A DNA stretch of 64,000 nucleotides from Prinsepia uniflora (lineage: Eukaryota; Streptophyta; Magnoliopsida; Rosales; Rosaceae). This document shows, piece by piece, positions 57,294 to 64,000 of this stretch. The translations under genes and the position numbers were made by a program. Under the pieces are notes generated by a model. That model was not told the origin of the DNA. It searched no databases and saw nothing but the letters and a program-made list of their open reading frames with translations. Location: the NCBI GenBank assembly GCA_032719365.1, contig CM064868.1, positions 8,466,235-8,530,234 of the forward strand, written 5' to 3'. The stretch's first letter is position 1, and each line of letters begins with the position of its first letter.

Positions 57294-58470
57294 CCTTCCT
57301 TCAAATTTCAGATATTTGAAAAAAGAATAATAAAAAAATAATTAGCAGATTGGTGAGCTGAATTTGAAATTCAATAATCAGATAGAGAAAGAGAGGGGAA
57401 TTACATTGAAGGTTTGATTTTGAAGGAGAAGAACAAGGGAGGAGCATTTGAATTTGAAGGTTCCTTGCGGAGGTCGGAGCGAAAGAGAGAAGGTGGCCTG
57501 GTGGCTGCTTGTCTGTGGAGAAAGACAAACTCGACGTTCCCATTTTCGTTAATTTTATGGGCTCCTCCGCTCTTCTTGTGAGAATGTGATGTGCGGGCCG
57601 TCATCTGGGCCGTACTGAGTGGCTGTCGTGGCATTCATGCTGTGGGTGTGGGTCCCCATGGGGCTGTGAGAGACTTGACTTGGGTTCTTCTTTAATTAAA
57701 CGGCACCGCCTTGCCCTCTTTTGGTTTGGGGGTGGGGTTGTAAAAGGTGAAGACAGGAAGTTTCTTAGTGGATGCCGTCAATGGTGCATGTTAGTGGATG
57801 CCATGGATGGTGTATGTTAGCAAGAAAGGACCCCTTTTAAAAAAAATATAGATTATGTTAGTTGTTTAAGATGGTATTTTAATTTCTTTATATTTGAGTT
57901 GGAACTTATTTCTTGTCTATAATTTAGGCATTTGAATTTGTACCCATCTATACCTAACATTGTTGCATGTGGATTGGTTTATGCTCAACCTAACTTGCAT
58001 GTCCTTTTTGGACACTTTAAAAAGCCAAAATGTAGAAAGTAAAATAAATACTTTTAATTACTCGAGTTATAAAAATCTGGCCACATTCCCTAAGATTATT
58101 GCCATGGTGTATCAATCAAAATTCAAAAAGGAGAAGTGAGCATCAAAAATCAAAAGCTCGTTGATCAAAACTTGGACCTTTCATTCATAACAACAAAGAA
58201 TATCGGTCCCCATCGTTGATAACATTGCCTTTGATGCATTTTATGGGTTATGGGTCATCATACAAACAGGTGTACTTAATTGGGGGCATGATTTATAATT
58301 ACATGTATTTACAGGACAAAAAGTACATAATGGGATGTGTATCAGCTCTTTGTATCTAGGCTTCTCAAACAGGCTGTATATGCAGTCGACTTGCAATGCA
58401 GATAATGTTAGAGCAGCTTCTTCTTGCAGTCGTCGGATTCATTACCATTTCCGGCATGGGACTGAAGGGA
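57294..58470. promoter_or_regulatory. GT14 5' region and 3' flank of LeuRS gene
   Basis: Both neighbours are on the minus strand, so this holds the GT14 promoter and 5' UTR (purine-rich, near 57300-57560) and the leucyl-tRNA synthetase 3' UTR. A short direct repeat (TTAGTGGATGCC at 57767 and 57790) is visible. No other gene is recognised. Confidence 0.5.
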
Positions 58471-61400
58471 TTATCGGACAGCCGCCTTCATGTTTTGACG
58501 ATTCAGGATAACGTTGAGGATCTTGCCAGGGACAAAAATCCTCTTTTTAATCACCTTCCCATCCAGATATTTGGAGAGTTTATCATCACGTGATGCTAGT
58601 TGGAAAGCATCCTCCTCCGAACAGGTCTCTTCAACCTGAATTGTACCCCTCGTCTTCCCGTTGATTTGAACTGGTAGGACAATCGTAGATTCCTTCAAGT
58701 AAGCAGGATTGACCTGCATTTGGAACATAGGAAGAAACAAAGAAGTGGTAACCATCTAGCATTGCATCCTAGATCATATTCAAGCTAGAGAAGGGAGGCA
58801 GAGGAAGTCTCACCTTCGGAAAAGGCTCATATGCCAACGATTTGGAGTGTCCCAAGCGAAACCATAGCTCCTCAGCCATATGAGGTGCATACGGTGAAAG
58901 CAACAAAACAAATGCTTCCATTATCGATCTTGGATGCTCTTGCCACTGAAAAAAAGATGAATTAATTAGCCACTGAAAAATAGATGAATTAATTAGCCAC
59001 TGAATGTGTCATGTTTAACTATCTCAAAAAGATTATGAATCTATGCTTTCGATGGTTCCAAGAACCTTATAAGCCACATTAAGGAATTCCATCATCGCTG
59101 ATATTCCAGTGTTGAATCTTGTTCCTTCTATTTCCTCGGTTACCTGGAATTAGGAAACCCAAAAAATAAACAAATGACTCATTGGTTAAAAGGTGCATAC
59201 TAGCTGAAGTCAAGATTGGATTTTTGGACACAGCCATTCTAAAGTAATTTTCATGATTTATATTGTTCATTTATTATGTATGTCAAAAGACAACCACTAT
59301 CTCTTGAGGCAGCTCCAGTTAAGAAATTCTCGAGTAAAAAACAAGTTATTTTCAAAGTTCTAACAGGTAGGAGCAAGAGAAAAATAGAATAATATACAAA
59401 AGAAACCAGGAGACAAAGTCCCAAAAGTTGAGCTCCGACCTTTGCAATGCATTTATGAAGAGCATGAAGTTGATCCAAAGTAGGATCTTCATCAATTACT
59501 ACCGTTCCATCCTTGAATGTACCATCAGATAATGGTGAACCAACAATTAGCCTCCAGGTTCTTCCCAAAAATCGATGGACACCTTCAATACCACTCGTAT
59601 TCCAGGTTTTTGAGTCTCTAGAAGAAAAATTTAGCAACAAGAAAGATTATTTACGAATAAAGTGTATCTTTCTAGATCTTTTAATATATCGCTAGACAGT
59701 GTAGACACGTAGTGAATAGGCCAAACGCAAAGTCTAACAAGATTTAAAATCAATAGAAAACTACCTAAGTGGCCCCATGAACATTTCATATAAACGAAGG
59801 GAGTCTGCCCCGTATTCATAAACAACATCATCAGGATTGACTACATTTCCCCTGCTTTTACTCATTTTATGAGAACGTGCAATCAGACAAATGTTAGGAT
59901 TTTCTTTCAGTACGAAAAAATCCCCAGATTTCATAACCTACAGAAGAAAAAATTGACAAGGTAAAACAAAAGAAGGAAGAGGAATATGAAATGCCAAACA
60001 AGAGATTCTCTTCCCTTAATCCTGTTCACACATAGTTAATATAGACGAAAAAACTATTCTGAGACATTCAAGAAAAGTACCTTTTCCTCTGGTATTATTT
60101 CTTGATGATATTCAACTGATGTCCCTGCGTTTGCAGAAATAAAATTCCCAACAGAATCCTTGTAAGCAATATACTGAACCTGCAAAGCAAAATGTTAGAA
60201 ACATGTCCTAGGAAAACTTACTTCAGAGTATATAGAAACAACTTCACTTACTTCCCCAAGAATAATGCCCTGGTTTATGACACACTTGAATGGTTCTTTG
60301 GTGGAAACTACGCCCATGTCATAGAGAACCTGAAATAGAGACGACCAATATATGATTTGAGCATCATGAGAATGAATATCAGACAAAGACTTTAGGTGCA
60401 TAGTTAAATGAGGCATGAGTGTAACCAGCCTATTCATTTACTACCATTTGCATTATAAATTTTAGGTAGCAGTCTATTGTTCTAAAGTTCTGTCATCCCT
60501 CAGACTCCCTCAGGTTTGTTAGAGTTTGAGCTCAAGCATCCTTAGTCTATTTGGAATGGCTAAGCTCAAATAACATTCACTTCATTAGAGCAAACAAAAC
60601 CAACTTTTGAAGTTGACATAAGCACAAGCTGAAAGGCTGACCTAGGGTGTGAGGCCAGGTTTCGGAGCAACTCCTCTCATAAAAAGAAGATCAAATGTTT
60701 CATACAATGCAAGACTCAAACAACAACAGTATAAATGAGTATGACAGCGATGGCTGTATTACTTTTGCACATAAACAAGAAGATGCATATTATGAACCCT
60801 ATCTAAGTCCCAAAATGAAGAACAAGATAGATTTAAATTACATTTGACCAAAATAGAAGACAGATTTAGTTAGACCTTGTGCCAGAATCTTGAATACAGT
60901 AAGTGGAGAACAGCATGTTCAGCACCACCAACATACACATCAACTGAGCTCCAATACCTGCAAATCAAGTGGAGTTTAAAAGAAGATTGGAATAAAGGAA
61001 AAATTCACATAATATTACACATTTAATCATTATTAGAAGGTGAAATGAAGCAGTCCCAAAAAAAGACTTCATTTACATTTCTTTTGCCTTTGCGACCAAC
61101 TCTTTTGAATTTTTTGGGTCCATAAATCTCAAATAGTACCTGCAAATGGTAAAAAAAAGTAAAATATCTCAAACATAAAATGAACTAGTCAACGTTTCAT
61201 ATCTGCATGAACTAAAATTCAGCTATTTAAGGTAAGAAATAGATTACCAACAAGAACCAGCCCACTGGGGCATGGTGCTCGTCTCTCGTCTAGCAGGTTT
61301 TCCAGATAAAGGGTCCTTAGTAGTGGCCTAAAAAAAAAAGTAAAGATTATAGAGGGGGACAAAATTATTTGGAATATTCGCAAAAAAAGAGTAATCAAGC

Positions 61401-63901
61401 TAACCAAAGACTAAACAAATTACTAATCTTAAGTCAACTCATCCATAAATGGACCAAAAAAATAGATAAAACAATGGACAAAAGGGAAAAATGTACCCAA
61501 GAAACTGCTTTTGATAGTGGCGGCTCACCACTCCCAGTGGGAGAAAAATCATCCAGTTCTGGTAGGGTAAGGGGCAGGTCATTTTCATATAGAGGAACAG
61601 TCTCACCACTATCGTCCAAAAAAATTACGGGAATAGGTTCCCCCCAATAACGTTGCCGAGCAAAAAGCCAATCCCTCAACCTATAATTCACCTGAGAAAG
61701 ACAAGTTTGAGCGAAAAGAACAGATCATACCATGTGCACAAGGCAAGTAGGCATACTCCAAATTTCTAATAACATAAGTTTCTGGAAGTCTGAACAGTCA
61801 CCTTTTTCTTCCCATTTGCAGTTTTCTCAGCCCAGTTGATGACTTTGGAAGCAGCTTCTTTGCTAGATAAGCCATTAAGGTCTAGCCCCACTGTTGAACT
61901 TGAAGAATTTATAATAGTGCCTTCACCTGAATAGGCCTTCCCGGAACCACTGGAATTTTTATCATCCATCACAACCCAATGAATAGGGATGTCAAATTTT
62001 GATGCGAACTCATAATCACGAGTGTCATGTGCTGGTACAGCCATGATTGCCCCTGTTCCATAACTGCATAGAAAACAAAGGCATTTGTAAACCTTATATG
62101 CAATCTGATGAAACATATTTGCATAGGAGGAGAAATAATCAGCACATAAATTTCCATTTTACATGTCATACAAAGATTGATATCAACTCCAGTATGCATG
62201 CACCTTGCTAATGAAAAATAGTTGTATAGAATGTAGCACATGGGCATAAGCCAAACAAACCTTCCCAAGACATAGTCGGCAACCCATACAGGGATAGCTT
62301 GCCCATTAACTGGATTTTTAGCATAGCAACCACTGAAGACCCCAGTTTTTTCCTTCTGAAGCTCAGTCCTCTCAAGGTCGCTCTTTCTTGAGGCAAGATC
62401 TATGTACTCCTCCACCTGTGCTCAATATTGTTTGCCCTCTAATTACCCATCATAAGAAACCTTTGAGAAAACTGGGCAAGAAACAATTGAACGTACACTT
62501 TCTCTTTCGGCTGTTGATACTAATGATGACAACAAGGGATGCTCCGGTGCCACTACTAAGTAACTGGAGCAAAGGAAACAGCCAAAAAGCTAAAATTAAT
62601 TCAGAGACATATGTGCCAAATACTTTCTTGTACAAGTGCGTCTAATGTATAAAATATACCAAACACGACAGAAATACAATGTGATGATTACGTTGCTCCA
62701 AATATTGTGTCAGGCCTGGTAGTATAGATTGTAATCTTTGTGTCTCTTTCTTGTCCATCATGGCTAAGAATGGAAAATTGCATCTCAGCACCTTCTGACC
62801 TCCCTATCCAATTTCTTTGCATCTCTTTTATGCTTTCAGGCCAGTCAAGGTCATCTAAATCTTCAAGAAGACGATCAGCATATGCAGTAATCTTGAGCAT
62901 CCATTGCTTCATTGGCTGCTTGTTAATAAACAATGACACTGTAAAATTATCAAACCATCCAAATATTGGAATTAAGAATTTCATAGCTTGGATTTGTGGT
63001 AGAGAGAAAACATTTAAAACTGTCATATACCTTTCTAATGACTGGATGGCCCCCGCGTTCACTCACACCATCTATCACCTCTTCATTTGCCAATACAGTA
63101 CCAAGAGCAGGGCACCAATTGACCGGAACTTCAGCCTGAATCCAACCAAATAGAGTATCAAATATATTTTATGAAGAAATTGAGAGAAACTATGTCCAGA
63201 CAATAACTCACTTATACCTGATATGCTAATCCTCTCTTAAATAGCTGAAGAAAGATCCATTGCGTCCACCTATAATACTCTGGTTCTGTTGTTGAAATTT
63301 CACGATCCCAGTCGTATGAGAATCCTAATGATTTAAGCTGAAAAGCCATTGCAACATGTTAATACATAGAGAACTACTAATACAATATGCCAAAACCAAG
63401 AGAGAAACAAGCTATCATCAATAGTGGCAGAACCCCTTCAGATCATCAATCACTGGCCTATGAACCTTGACCATGATTTTCGATGGGGTTTATAGTATTA
63501 TGTACTTTATCTGAGTCAGAGTTTCCAAGTTTATTCATTTACCAACTTAGCATACATCCAGCTATAGAATGAACATTACATGACCTGGGAGCGAAAACGA
63601 TCAATGTTCTTCAAGGTTGTGATCCTTGGGTGGGTTCCTGTCTGTCAGATACACACAAGGAAACCAAATATAATTCATTGCTCAGACCAGCACAAAATAT
63701 TGAAAATACTTGCAAGTAATAAGCATATAAAAGCACTCAAAAAAAAAAAAAAAAACCTCGATTGCATATTGCTCTGCTGGCAATCCAAATGCATCCCATC
63801 CCATTGGATGCAATACATTGTAACCCTGCATACGTTTGATCCTAGCAAGAATGTCTGTGGCAGTATACCCAAGTGGATGACCAACATGTAATCCAGCTCC
63901 A
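58471..63901 (-). CDS. Organellar (bacterial-type) leucyl-tRNA synthetase, 3' part
   Basis: Nineteen exons encode the last ~844 residues: 63757-63901, 63585-63641, 63218-63337, 63031-63135, 62692-62915, 62497-62563, 62261-62415, 61802-62063, 61497-61691, 61248-61327, 61077-61139, 60876-60957, 60252-60329, 60081-60179, 59765-59937, 59440-59617, 59066-59143, 58814-58945 and 58471-58713. The class I signatures are present: HVGH ([11 protein letters not shown]) in the first exon and KMSKS at 59854-59868. The CP1 editing domain has its Thr-rich TTRPDT and the [18 protein letters not shown] motif. The enzyme charges tRNA-Leu and removes wrongly attached amino acids. Bacterial-type sequence implies plastid or mitochondrial import, as for Arabidopsis At4g04350 (EMB2369). 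The 5' exon or exons with the transit peptide lie beyond the window. Confidence 0.95.
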
Positions 63902-64000
63902 CTGCAATAACCCAATCAAAAAGATCACGAGAATTTTAAACTTGAGCTAACATAAACCCCCGCTTAATTCACTAATAACTCGATGGCTCAAAAAAGAAGT

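Overview
The window is plant nuclear DNA, from a eudicot with a repeat-rich, AT-rich genome. The evidence is spliced genes with GT-AG introns, a plant PLS-type pentatricopeptide gene, stigma-specific STIG1 genes, an organellar leucyl-tRNA synthetase gene and plant Cassandra and gypsy retroelements. A member of the Rosaceae is my tentative guess, but nothing in the sequence proves it.

Positions 1-16430 are almost entirely transposable elements. Several copies of a Ty3/gypsy-type long terminal repeat (LTR) of up to about 2.8 kb are interrupted or flanked by two Cassandra TRIM insertions: a tandem array of four LTRs at 679-2318 and a textbook two-LTR copy at 9617-10349. There are also a decayed copia integrase (about 5530-6050), a hAT-like element with terminal inverted repeats (10848-12185) and a decayed gag start (about 12260-12330). 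I see no host gene here.

Positions 16740-27045 hold STIG1-like genes. Two intact genes (17038-17481 and 23332-23772, minus strand) sit in diverged direct duplicates. A third copy at 26805-27045 is broken.

Positions 27052-55818 are a large tandem duplication, unit 1 at 27052-41071 and unit 2 at 41072-55818. Each unit carries, in order, a RING-H2 gene, a truncated LINE, a STIG1-like gene, a cytochrome b561 gene, a 5'-truncated PLP-homeostasis (YggS/PROSC) gene, an intact PPR gene like Arabidopsis At4g04370, and the 3' part of a GT14 glycosyltransferase gene. Only unit 2 runs on into the complete GT14 gene (54633-57293, ten exons, 389 residues). Unit 1 keeps exons 6-10 only. The RING gene is intact in unit 1 and has a 5-bp frameshift in unit 2. 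The last 10.3 kb of the two units are almost identical and show no length difference, while the first 3.8 kb carry many substitutions and indels. That step falls at a 662-bp indel and suggests gene conversion, a second exchange, or an assembly problem.

Positions 58471-63901 (minus) hold 19 exons of a bacterial-type leucyl-tRNA synthetase, presumably for plastid or mitochondrion; its 5' end lies beyond the window. The genes do not form one pathway. The interest lies in the duplication history of the block and in gene remnants that single-frame ORFs hide. All identity statements come from reading by eye; no alignment or database search was run.
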